A DNA stretch of 5,288 nucleotides from an uncultured Desulfuromonas sp. (GTDB lineage: Bacteria > Desulfobacterota > Desulfuromonadia > Desulfuromonadales > Trichloromonadaceae). Shown one piece after another: positions 1 through 5,288 of the stretch. The stretch is from positions 1 to 5,288 of the forward strand of contig CALJLX010000585.1 of assembly GCA_937982495.1 (NCBI GenBank). Direction: 5' to 3'. Position numbers and translations under genes: made by a program. Below the pieces are notes generated by a model. It was not told the origin of the DNA. It ran no database searches and was given only the letters and a program-made list of their open reading frames with translations. How positions within the stretch are numbered: position 1 is the stretch's first letter; each line of letters opens with the position of its first letter.

Positions 1-749
1 GCTATCGGACCATCGTTCCCGACCACATCGGTTGCGGGCTGTCGGACAAGCCGGCCGATTCCTACTATTCCTTCACCCTCAAACAGCGGGTGGACGATCT
101 CGAACGGCTTCTCGACCGCCTCGGCATCGGCGAGCGCATTACCCTGGTGCTCCACGACTGGGGGGGAATGATCGGCATGGCCTACGCATCCCGTCATCCC
201 GAACGCATCGCCCGGCTGGTGATTCTCAATACCGCCGCCTTTCACCTGCCCCAAGGGAAGAAATTCCCCCTGGCGTTGAAAATCTGCCGGGATACCCAGC
301 TCGGCGCCTTTCTCGTGCAGACCTTCAACGCCTTCGCCCGAGGCGCCGCCCGGGTCGGCTGCAAACGCAAGCCGATGAGCGCCGAGCTACGCCGGGCCTA
401 TTGCAGCCCCTACGACAACTGGCACAATCGCCTGGCGACCCTGCGCTTCGTGCAAGATATCCCCCTGGTACCCGGCGACCCCAGCTACGCCCTGGTCAGC
501 GAGGTGGAAGCAGCTCTCCCCCGATTCGCCGATATTCCCATGGCGATCTTCTGGGGAGAAAAAGATTTCGTCTTCGACCGGGTCTTCCGTGACGAATGGA
601 TGCGGCGTTTTCCCCAGGCCGAGCTCCATTCCTACCCCGACGTCGGTCATTACGTCTTGGAGGATGCCGGCGATGAGGTAATCCCGGCGATCCGCCAGTT
701 CCTCAAGAACCATCCCCTTCCGAAGGCCCCGGCATGGAAAGGGCGCTGA
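1..749 (+). CDS. oleB: OleB, alpha/beta-hydrolase beta-lactone decarboxylase (5' partial)
   Basis: This is the 3' part of an alpha/beta-hydrolase of the haloalkane dehalogenase-like OleB family. The first whole codon is at base 3, and 248 residues plus the TGA stop at 747-749 are visible. Family members are near 290-300 residues, so roughly 45-50 N-terminal residues, including the HGxP oxyanion region, lie upstream. The visible part opens with the strand typical of the family (YRTIVPDHIGCGLSDKP). The nucleophile elbow is HDWGG, with the Asp codon at 156-158. The probable acid is the Asp of WGEKDFVFD (codon 564-566), and the catalytic His is in VGHYVLED (codon 648-650). In known systems OleB converts the cis-beta-lactone made by OleC into a cis-alkene plus CO2, within a cytosolic OleBCD assembly. 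A GTG at 90 lies inside the conserved fold and is not the start. The call as OleB rather than a true dehalogenase rests on the oleC and oleD neighbours together with the motifs. Confidence 0.9.
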   Translation, partial: YRTIVPDHIGCGLSDKPADSYYSFTLKQRVDDLERLLDRLGIGERITLVLHDWGGMIGMAYASRHPERIARLVILNTAAFHLPQGKKFPLALKICRDTQLGAFLVQTFNAFARGAARVGCKRKPMSAELRRAYCSPYDNWHNRLATLRFVQDIPLVPGDPSYALVSEVEAALPRFADIPMAIFWGEKDFVFDRVFRDEWMRRFPQAELHSYPDVGHYVLEDAGDEVIPAIRQFLKNHPLPKAPAWKGR

Positions 750-2386
750 GCAACATCGCCGCCTATCTGCCGGCGATGGCCCAGCGCCGTCCCCTGGCCC
801 CGGCGGTCTATTTTCCCCAGGGCAAGGACCGGCGCGGCCGGGTCGCCTATACCCACTACACCTTCGCCCAGCTCGACCGGGAGAGTAACCGTATCGCCCG
901 CGGCCTGGAAGGCGTCGGCATCCGCCGAGGGACGCGCACGGTGCTGATGGCGCCGCCGAGCCTCGACTTCTTCGCCCTGACCTTCGCCCTGTTCAAGGTC
1001 GGCGCCGTACCCGTGCTGGTCGATCCCGGCATGGGGGTGAAAAACCTCAAGGCCTGCCTGGCCGAAGCCGAACCGGAAGCCTTCATCGGCATTCCCAAAG
1101 CGCATATCGCCCGCCTTCTCCTCGGTTGGGGCAAAGCGACCATCCGTACCCTGCTCACCGTCGGCCCCCGCCTCGGATGGGGCGGACGTTCCCTGTCCGA
1201 CTTCGAAACGTATCCGACCGACTACGCCATGGCCGCCACCGCCCCCGAGGAGACCGCCGCCATCCTCTTCACCAGCGGCAGCACCGGCGTCCCCAAGGGC
1301 GCGATCTACAGCCACGGCAACTTTCTCGCCCAGGTCGAGATGCTGCGCCGCCTTTACGGCATCGAACCGGGTGAAATCGACCTGCCGACCTTCCCTCTCT
1401 TCGCCCTTTTCGCTCCCGCCCTGGGGATGACCTCGGTGATCCCCGACATGGATTTCACCCGCCCCGGCTCCGTCGATCCCCGCAAGATCGTCGCCGCCGT
1501 CGAGAGTTTCGGCGTCACCGGGATGTTCGGCTCGCCCGCCCTCATCAACCGTGTCGGTCGTTACGGCCAGGCCCAGGGCATCCGTCTGCCAAGCCTGCGC
1601 CGGGTGATTTCCGCCGGAGCGCCGGTCCCGGCGCAGGTAATGGAACGTTTCGCCGCGATGCTCGACGGCGACGCCCGCATTCATACCCCCTACGGCGCCA
1701 CCGAAGCCCTGCCGGTCTGTTCCATCGACCACCGGGAAATCCTCGATGAAACCCGGGCGCTCACCGACCGGGGGCGCGGCGTCTGTGTCGGCCGAAAGGT
1801 GCCGGGGATCGCGGTGGAAGTTATCGCCATCGACGACGGCCCCATCGCCGCCTGGGACGAATCGCTCAAGGTCGCCGACGGCGTCATCGGCGAAATCGTC
1901 GTCAAGGGGCCGCAGGTTACAGCGGCTTACGAAAATCGTCCCGAATCGACGGAACTGGCAAAGATGGCCGACCCAAATGGCGGCTTCTATCACCGCATGG
2001 GCGATCTCGGCTATCGCGACGAGCTGGGGCGGCTCTGGTTCTGCGGCCGCAAGTCGCATCGGGTGGTCACCCAGGAGGCAACCCTTTTCACCATCCCCTG
2101 CGAGGCGATTTTCAATACCCACCCCCAAGTCTTCCGCTCGGCGTTGGTCGGTATCGGCAACCCGGAAAGGCAACGCCCGGTGATCTGCATCGAGCTGGAA
2201 GAGGGTGTCCCGAAAGCGGAACAAGCCCGTATCCGGCGGGAACTGCTGGAACTCGGCGCCCGCCACGAGCTCACCGCCGGCATCCGCGATCTCCTCTTTC
2301 ATCCCGCCTTCCCCGTCGACATTCGCCATAACGCCAAGATTTTCCGGGAAAAACTGGCGGTCTGGGCGCGGGAGCAATTGCGATGA
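734..2386 (+). CDS. oleC: OleC, ATP-dependent beta-lactone synthetase (ANL superfamily)
   Basis: This 550-residue protein is an adenylate-forming enzyme of the usual OleC length. The ANL motifs are in order: the phosphate-binding loop LFTSGSTGVPKGA at residues 178-190, HTPYGATE at 317-324 (adenine and Mg site), GDLGYRDELGRLWFCGR at 423-439, and the A10 lysine in RHNAKIF (K535). The sequence after GRK, HRVVTQEATLFTIPCE, departs from the normal acyl-CoA ligase A8 pattern, as expected for OleC. Known OleC proteins use ATP to turn a 2-alkyl-3-hydroxy fatty acid into a beta-lactone, releasing AMP and PPi, and do not form a CoA thioester. The ATG at 734 is chosen because the following residues (LSNIAAYLPAMAQRRPLAPAV) match the family N-terminus. 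A weak AAGG (723-726) lies 7 bases upstream. The gene overlaps the end of oleB by 16 bases in another frame and oleD by 4 bases. A general fatty acyl-AMP ligase is the alternative, but the context makes this unlikely. Confidence 0.94.
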   Translation: MERALSNIAAYLPAMAQRRPLAPAVYFPQGKDRRGRVAYTHYTFAQLDRESNRIARGLEGVGIRRGTRTVLMAPPSLDFFALTFALFKVGAVPVLVDPGMGVKNLKACLAEAEPEAFIGIPKAHIARLLLGWGKATIRTLLTVGPRLGWGGRSLSDFETYPTDYAMAATAPEETAAILFTSGSTGVPKGAIYSHGNFLAQVEMLRRLYGIEPGEIDLPTFPLFALFAPALGMTSVIPDMDFTRPGSVDPRKIVAAVESFGVTGMFGSPALINRVGRYGQAQGIRLPSLRRVISAGAPVPAQVMERFAAMLDGDARIHTPYGATEALPVCSIDHREILDETRALTDRGRGVCVGRKVPGIAVEVIAIDDGPIAAWDESLKVADGVIGEIVVKGPQVTAAYENRPESTELAKMADPNGGFYHRMGDLGYRDELGRLWFCGRKSHRVVTQEATLFTIPCEAIFNTHPQVFRSALVGIGNPERQRPVICIELEEGVPKAEQARIRRELLELGARHELTAGIRDLLFHPAFPVDIRHNAKIFREKLAVWAREQLR

Positions 2387-3378
2387 ATGTGCTGGTCACC
2401 GGCGGCGGCGGTTTTCTCGGCCGGGCCATCGTCCAAAGGCTGCGGGAGCGGGGGGATAGGGTGCGTTCCCTGGCCCGCAACCTCTACCCCGAACTGGAGG
2501 CCCTCGGCGTCGAACAGCTGCGGGGGGATCTCGCCGATGCCGCGACGGCGACGGAAGCGGCGGCGGGCTGCGAGCTGGTCTTTCATGTCGCCGCCAAAGC
2601 CGGGGTCTGGGGGGATTATCAGGATTACTACCGGGCCAACGTCGTCGGCACCGCCAACGTCATCGCCGCCTGCCGTGCTCACGGCATCGACCGGCTGGTT
2701 TACACCAGCTCGCCGAGCGTCGTTTTTGACGGCAAGGACATGGAGGGGGTCGACGAATCCGTCCCCTATCCGGCCCACTTCGAAGCCCACTATCCCCGAA
2801 CCAAAGCCGAGGCCGAACAGCTGGTGCTGGCCGCCAACGGCCCTATGCTGGCGACGACGGCGCTGCGCCCCCATCTCATCTGGGGGCCGGGGGACAACCA
2901 TCTGGTGCCGCGCATTCTCGACCGGGGCCGCCGGGGACGGCTGCGGCGCATCGGCAACCGGCCCAATCTCGTCGATACCCTTTACATCGACAACGCCGCC
3001 GACGCCCATCTGCAGGCAGCCGATGCCCTCGCCGTCGGCTCGCCCGTGGCGGGCAAGGCCTATTTTCTCGCCCAGGGGGAGCCGAAACCGGTCTGGGAGG
3101 TGGTCGACCGCATCCTCGCCGCCGGCGGTCTGCCCCCAGTAACCCGTGTCATTTCCCCCCGAGTCGCCTACGCCGCCGGCTGGCTGTTGGAAAAGACCTA
3201 CAGCCTGCTGCGTCTCTCCGGCGAGCCGCCCATGACCCGCTTCGTCGCCCGGGAACTTTCCACCGCCCACTGGTTCGACCTGAGCGCCGCCCGTCGGGAT
3301 TTCGGCTATCACCCCCGGATCAGCTTCGATGAAGGGATGCAGCGACTGGCGGCCTGGCTCAAGGAGAAACCCCGCTGA
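2383..3378 (+). CDS. oleD: OleD, NAD(P)-dependent 2-alkyl-3-keto acid reductase (extended SDR)
   Basis: This 331-residue protein is an extended short-chain dehydrogenase of the NAD-dependent epimerase / 3-beta-HSD type. It has the N-terminal dinucleotide-binding loop TGGGGFLG (residues 6-13), the segment VYTSSPSVVF (106-115) carrying the active-site Ser, and the catalytic pair Y137 and K141 in YPRTK. LRPHLIWGPGDNHLVP (161-176) follows as in the family. An Arg just after the second strand (R32 in SLARN) fits a preference for NADP(H), as reported for characterised OleD; this is an inference from sequence. In the known pathway OleD reduces the beta-keto acid made by OleA to the beta-hydroxy acid that OleC uses. 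The ATG overlaps the oleC stop as ATGA, so translation is probably coupled. The residues before the stop encode an AAGGAG that may serve the next gene. Without its neighbours it could be called only an SDR of unknown substrate. Confidence 0.93.
   Translation: MNVLVTGGGGFLGRAIVQRLRERGDRVRSLARNLYPELEALGVEQLRGDLADAATATEAAAGCELVFHVAAKAGVWGDYQDYYRANVVGTANVIAACRAHGIDRLVYTSSPSVVFDGKDMEGVDESVPYPAHFEAHYPRTKAEAEQLVLAANGPMLATTALRPHLIWGPGDNHLVPRILDRGRRGRLRRIGNRPNLVDTLYIDNAADAHLQAADALAVGSPVAGKAYFLAQGEPKPVWEVVDRILAAGGLPPVTRVISPRVAYAAGWLLEKTYSLLRLSGEPPMTRFVARELSTAHWFDLSAARRDFGYHPRISFDEGMQRLAAWLKEKPR
3361..3366 (+). promoter_or_regulatory. Ribosome binding site within the oleD 3' end, for the phosphopantetheinyl transferase gene
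   Basis: An exact AAGGAG lies 20 bases before the GTG at 3387, too far for ideal use, but 8 bases before an in-frame CTG at 3375-3377 that overlaps the oleD TGA. It is the only good Shine-Dalgarno match near this gene start. It therefore either supports a non-standard CTG start or is a loosely spaced site in a coupled operon. Confidence 0.45.
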
Positions 3379-3386
3379 CTCCCCCG

Positions 3387-4064
3387 GTGAATTGGCAAAA
3401 CCCACCCGCCCGACCGCACCTTGACGATGGCGATCTGCATCTCTGGCGCTTCCGCCTCGACCTACCTCCGGAGACGATCAGCGACCTGCGCCCCCTCCTT
3501 TCCCCCGACGAAACGACCCGCGCCGAACGCCTGCGTATCCCCTCGAAAAAACTCGAATTCATCGCCGCGCGCGGACGGCTGCGGCAAATTCTCGCCCGTT
3601 ATCTCGACAGCTCCCCCGCCGCCCTGCGCTTCGCCTACGGTCCCGCCGGCAAGCCCGCCCTCGCCTTCCCCGCCGCTCCTTTAGCCTTCAACCTCGCCCA
3701 TGCCGGTCGCTGGGGCCTGTTGGGACTAACCGCCCAAGGGGAGATCGGAGTCGACGTGGAATGGCTGCAACGCCCTGTCGATATCGGTCAAATCGCCGGA
3801 TGGGAGTTCGAGGAAGAGACCAGGGCGAAATTCGAAGCCTTGCCTGCGAAGATAAAAACCAGTCGTTTTTACCATCTCTGGACGGAGCGGGAAGCACGGC
3901 TGAAAGCTTTAGGTACAGGCTTTACCGGTCCCGGCGACCGCGAAACTTCCCATTTCGAAACGAGACACCTTCTTATCGACGTCGCTTATCTCGGAGCCTG
4001 GGCGATATCGGCCGAAGCCAGGGTCATTTCCTGCTGGGACTATCCAGCGGAAAACACGGAATAG
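3387..4064 (+). CDS. Sfp-type 4'-phosphopantetheinyl transferase
   Basis: The predicted 225-residue protein has the length and motifs of the Sfp/AcpT class, which moves 4'-phosphopantetheine from CoA to a Ser on carrier proteins. Visible are the N-terminal LSPDETTRAERL and RGRLRQILARYL segments (about 38-72), GKP (88-90), FNLAHAGRWGLLGLT (101-115, with the His of the usual FNLSHS but Ala in place of both Ser), the Mg-binding GVDVE (121-125; D123, E125) and WTEREARLKALGTG (165-178; E169, K173). The catalytic residues look intact. GTG at 3387 is the conservative start, 8 bases after the oleD stop; a CTG at 3375 would add four residues. The gene is close enough to oleD to be the last gene of the same operon. 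Its carrier-protein partner is not in the window. It could serve a fatty-acid, polyunsaturated-fatty-acid or polyketide synthase that feeds OleA, or be the general holo-ACP enzyme of the cell. Confidence 0.9.
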   Translation: MNWQNPPARPHLDDGDLHLWRFRLDLPPETISDLRPLLSPDETTRAERLRIPSKKLEFIAARGRLRQILARYLDSSPAALRFAYGPAGKPALAFPAAPLAFNLAHAGRWGLLGLTAQGEIGVDVEWLQRPVDIGQIAGWEFEEETRAKFEALPAKIKTSRFYHLWTEREARLKALGTGFTGPGDRETSHFETRHLLIDVAYLGAWAISAEARVISCWDYPAENTE

Positions 4065-4073
4065 ATTTTGCTT
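4057..4073 (+). promoter_or_regulatory. Possible sigma-54-type (-24/-12) promoter before the hemerythrin gene
   Basis: A GG at 4058-4059 and a GC at 4070-4071 are separated by exactly ten bases, and the downstream element reads TTTTGCT, close to the TTGCW consensus. The upstream element (CGGAAT) is a poor match to TGGCAC, keeping mainly the GG. It overlaps the stop codon of the preceding gene. A weak sigma-70 alternative uses TATTGT at 4096-4101 as the -10 with no convincing -35. Chance occurrence is quite possible. Confidence 0.2.
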
Positions 4074-4074
4074 A

Positions 4075-4154
4075 TTCATTACCGCCATAGTTACTTATTG
4101 TCGGAAAAACTCTCAAAACCCCTCCGGCCCCATCATTCAACTATTGGTAATGAA
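4075..4154 (+). repeat. Two-part inverted repeat in the hemerythrin leader
   Basis: TTCATTACC (4075-4083) is the exact reverse complement of GGTAATGAA (4146-4154). Just inside, ATAGTT (4087-4092) is the exact reverse complement of AACTAT (4139-4144). The arms are separated by an internal loop of GCC on one side and T on the other, and they enclose 46 bases. As RNA this would be a 15-bp interrupted stem whose 3' foot touches the AGGAG ribosome binding site. As DNA it could be a pair of distant operator half-sites. No T-run follows, so it is not an intrinsic terminator. The rest of the 104-base leader shows no gene. Confidence 0.65.
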
Positions 4155-4159
4155 AGGAG
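4155..4159 (+). promoter_or_regulatory. Ribosome binding site of the hemerythrin gene
   Basis: AGGAG, within AAAGGAGA, lies 9 bases before the ATG at 4169. It fixes that start and immediately follows the 3' arm of the leader inverted repeat. Confidence 0.85.
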
Positions 4160-4168
4160 AAACTCACC

Positions 4169-4576
4169 ATGGCCTTTTTCAAATGGGAAGATCGCTTCAG
4201 CGTCGGCATCCGGGAAATTGACACCCAGCATCAGAAACTGGTGGCGATGCTCAACGAGCTTTACGATGCCATGCAGGCCGGCAAGGGAAACGACGCCCTC
4301 GGCAAGATCCTGGACGAGATGATCAAATATACCGCCGGCCATTTCGCCACCGAGGAACGTTACATGAAAACCTACAACTATCCCGAACTGGCGGCGCACA
4401 AGCAGGAACACGACAGTCTCACCAAGCAGGTGCTTGATTTGCAGCAACAGTTCAAGAGCGGCCAGGCCTCCATGTCGGTCAAGGTCGGCAACTTTCTCAA
4501 GAGCTGGCTGATCAACCATATTTCCGGGACGGATATGAAATATTCCCCCTACCTTCGTGCCCAAGGAATGAAATAA
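4169..4576 (+). CDS. Bacteriohemerythrin (single-domain diiron oxygen-binding protein)
   Basis: This 135-residue protein is a complete single-domain hemerythrin, a four-helix bundle that binds O2 at a non-heme diiron centre. All expected ligands are present in canonical order: H21 (DTQHQKLV), H58 and E62 (HFATEE), H77 and H81 (HKQEH), and H117 and D122 (NHISGTD). The N-terminal FKWEDRFSVGIREID and the C-terminal KYSPYL are also typical. No signal peptide or membrane segment is seen, so it should be cytosolic. Such proteins are common, often in several copies, in microaerophilic, anaerobic and iron-reducing bacteria, where they are proposed to store, sense or detoxify O2. There is no fused signalling domain, so a chemotaxis-receptor or cyclase role is not supported. 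The gene is set apart from the ole string by a 104-base leader and ends in a strong terminator. It may be its own transcription unit, though read-through from upstream is not excluded. Confidence 0.96.
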   Translation: MAFFKWEDRFSVGIREIDTQHQKLVAMLNELYDAMQAGKGNDALGKILDEMIKYTAGHFATEERYMKTYNYPELAAHKQEHDSLTKQVLDLQQQFKSGQASMSVKVGNFLKSWLINHISGTDMKYSPYLRAQGMK

Positions 4577-4612
4577 ACAGGGATATCGTTCACCATCGCC
4601 CTGACCCGAGCG

Positions 4613-4648
4613 CGGGGGGATCGTCAGTCGACGATCCCCCCGTTTTTT
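4613..4648 (+). terminator. Rho-independent terminator after the hemerythrin gene
   Basis: A 13-bp perfect GC-rich stem (4613-4625 with 4630-4642) closes on a four-base AGTC loop and is followed directly by six T (4643-4648). There is no matching T-run on the other strand, so it acts in the plus direction only. It starts 36 bases after the hemerythrin stop and separates that gene from the TetR unit. Confidence 0.95.
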
Positions 4649-4666
4649 CATTCTCCATAAAAGTTA

Positions 4667-4695
4667 TTGACAGACTTGATCTTCGGTATTATTTT
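4667..4695 (+). promoter_or_regulatory. Sigma-70-type promoter of the TetR gene
   Basis: The -35 box TTGACA (4667-4672) is an exact consensus match. After a 17-base spacer comes TATTTT (4690-4695) as the -10, matching TATAAT at four of six positions. TATTAT at 4687-4692 is a closer -10 match but gives only a 14-base spacer. Transcription would begin near 4702, inside the palindrome that follows. Confidence 0.75.
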
Positions 4696-4712
4696 GACTG
4701 AGTAGTCAGTCA
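4695..4712 (+). promoter_or_regulatory. Palindromic operator, probably bound by the TetR-family protein encoded downstream
   Basis: TGACTGA (4695-4701) and TCAGTCA (4706-4712) form a perfect 7-bp inverted repeat around GTAG, 18 bp in all. The site begins at the last base of the -10 box, covers the expected start of transcription and reaches the ribosome binding site. This placement fits negative autoregulation. The pattern TGAnTGAnTAnTCAnTCA matches the operator I recall for Bacillus TetR-type FadR, with C/G in place of A/T at the variable position. Confidence 0.8.
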
Positions 4713-4716
4713 GGAG
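4712..4716 (+). promoter_or_regulatory. Ribosome binding site of the TetR gene
   Basis: AGGAG ends 6 bases before the ATG at 4723 and supports that start. It shares its first base with the last base of the operator palindrome. Confidence 0.85.
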
Positions 4717-4722
4717 AATCCC

Positions 4723-5288
4723 ATGCCCCCTTGCAAGTCCGAAGACAAACGTTGCGCCCTGCTGCAAGCCGCCCTGGAACTTTTCGCCGCCCAGGGCTTT
4801 GACGGCACCGCCACGGCCCAGATCGCCAAGCAGGCCGGGGTCGCCAGCGGCACCCTCTTTTTCCACTTCAAAAGCAAGGAGGAGTTGATTCATGAACTCT
4901 TCCGGGAAGTGCGCGGCAAAATCGAAGAGGAACTGCGGGAACCCGCCGGCGCCTCCGTCTCGCTGCGTGATCGCCTTCTGCGCTCCCTGGAAAAACTCCT
5001 TCTTTTTTTACTGAATAATCCCCAGGAATTCAAATTCGTCGAGCAATACTATTTTTCCCCCTTCAGTGAACGGGAAGTTTTTCGCATCGAAGAACACAAC
5101 ATCATTCATCATCTGCTCATCCAGGCCCGCGACCAGCAAATTGTCAAGGATGCCCCCCTGTTGGTCCTCGAATCCGTCGTCTTCGGAGCCATCACCGCCC
5201 TGGCCAAGGAGCACGCCAACCGGGGCGTGGATGTCGACGAAGAAATCCGCCGGTTGACGATCCAGGCCTGTTGGGACGGGATCAAACG
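4723..5288 (+). CDS. TetR/AcrR-family transcriptional repressor (3' partial)
   Basis: An open frame of 188 whole codons runs from the ATG at 4723 off the window end with no stop. The N-terminal domain is typical of TetR: helix 1 CALLQAALELFAAQGFDG (11-28), then the helix-turn-helix TAQIAKQAGVASGTLFFHF (31-49) and KSKEELIHELF (50-60). The remainder is a helical ligand-binding domain with an aromatic stretch (EFKFVEQYYFSPF, 102-114) and a last helix ending near ACWDGIK. Since TetR proteins are usually 190-210 residues, only a short tail should be missing. The protein likely binds the 18-bp palindrome in its own promoter. Its ligand cannot be read from the sequence. The operator form hints at a fatty-acyl-CoA-responsive FadR-like protein, but AcrR-type repressors of downstream efflux operons are at least as likely, and the next gene lies outside the window. 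Confidence 0.92.
   Translation, partial: MPPCKSEDKRCALLQAALELFAAQGFDGTATAQIAKQAGVASGTLFFHFKSKEELIHELFREVRGKIEEELREPAGASVSLRDRLLRSLEKLLLFLLNNPQEFKFVEQYYFSPFSEREVFRIEEHNIIHHLLIQARDQQIVKDAPLLVLESVVFGAITALAKEHANRGVDVDEEIRRLTIQACWDGIK

Noticed and set aside
90..749. Treating oleB as a 219-residue gene starting at the GTG at 90
   Set aside because: The frame is open to the window edge, and the residues before 90 (YRTIVPDHIGCGLSDKP) are conserved family sequence, so the gene starts upstream of the window.
650..2377. A 575-codon open frame on the minus strand, opposite oleC
   Set aside because: The plus strand encodes a full OleC with all ANL motifs. The minus-strand product shows no recognisable domain and is rich in Gly, Asp and Ala, as expected for a shadow frame in GC-rich DNA.
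2299..3405. A 368-codon open frame on the minus strand, opposite oleD
   Set aside because: OleD on the plus strand is complete and motif-rich. The reverse product has low complexity and no known motif.
4093..4138. A cyclic di-GMP or other riboswitch in the hemerythrin leader
   Set aside because: The GEMM core sequences are absent and the interior shows only a possible 4-bp inner pairing, so no known class can be supported.
4075..4154. The leader inverted repeat as a terminator of the ole operon
   Set aside because: The loop is too large, the stem is interrupted and AT-rich, and it is followed by the ribosome binding site rather than a T-run.
4622..4633. TCAGTC in the terminator loop region as a second operator half-site
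   Set aside because: It is part of the terminator stem-loop and lacks the second TGACTGA arm, so a chance match is more likely.
4133..4651. A 172-codon open frame on the minus strand, opposite the hemerythrin gene
   Set aside because: It would run across the terminator hairpin and is opposite a hemerythrin with all diiron ligands. It resembles no known family.
1..5288. CRISPR arrays, insertion sequences, tRNA or rRNA genes
   Set aside because: No spaced direct repeats, transposase motifs, terminal inverted repeats or structural RNA sequences were seen on either strand.

Overview
The window looks like the chromosome of a GC-rich Gram-negative bacterium. It carries most of a long-chain olefin (ole) biosynthesis operon, then a single-domain bacteriohemerythrin gene, then the start of a TetR-family regulator gene. 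An ole operon next to a bacteriohemerythrin gene suggests a Desulfuromonadales/Geobacter-like deltaproteobacterium, but that placement is inference, because no rRNA or other taxonomic marker is present. All recognisable genes lie on the plus strand.

Region 1 (1-4064) is one tightly packed gene string. It begins inside oleB (alpha/beta-hydrolase, beta-lactone decarboxylase), whose 5' end lies outside the window. Then come oleC (ANL-superfamily beta-lactone synthetase), oleD (NAD(P)H-dependent extended SDR, beta-keto acid reductase) and an Sfp-type 4'-phosphopantetheinyl transferase. oleB and oleC overlap by 16 bases, oleC and oleD by 4 bases (ATGA), and the transferase starts within about 8 bases of the oleD stop, so translational coupling is likely. 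In the known pathway OleA condenses two fatty acyl-CoAs to a beta-keto acid, OleD reduces it, OleC closes the beta-lactone using ATP, and OleB removes CO2 to give a long-chain cis-alkene. oleA is not in the window and is expected just upstream. The phosphopantetheinyl transferase is not a core Ole protein. Its presence suggests a link to a carrier-protein-dependent lipid or polyketide system.

Region 2 (4065-4168) is a 104-base AT-richer leader. It holds an unusual two-part inverted repeat (9 + 6 bp arms, 46-base interior) that ends right beside the hemerythrin ribosome binding site, and weak promoter-like sequences. Region 3 (4169-4576) encodes a 135-residue bacteriohemerythrin with all seven diiron ligands. 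It is followed by a strong rho-independent terminator (13-bp perfect stem, four-base loop, six T).

Region 4 (4649-5288) has a good sigma-70-type promoter with an exact TTGACA. A perfect 7-4-7 palindrome overlaps the expected transcription start, and a TetR-family repressor gene follows and runs off the window end only a few codons short of the usual family length. The palindrome fits the form TGAnTGAnTAnTCAnTCA, recalled for TetR-type FadR of Bacillus, and suggests autoregulation. What else this repressor controls lies outside the window.
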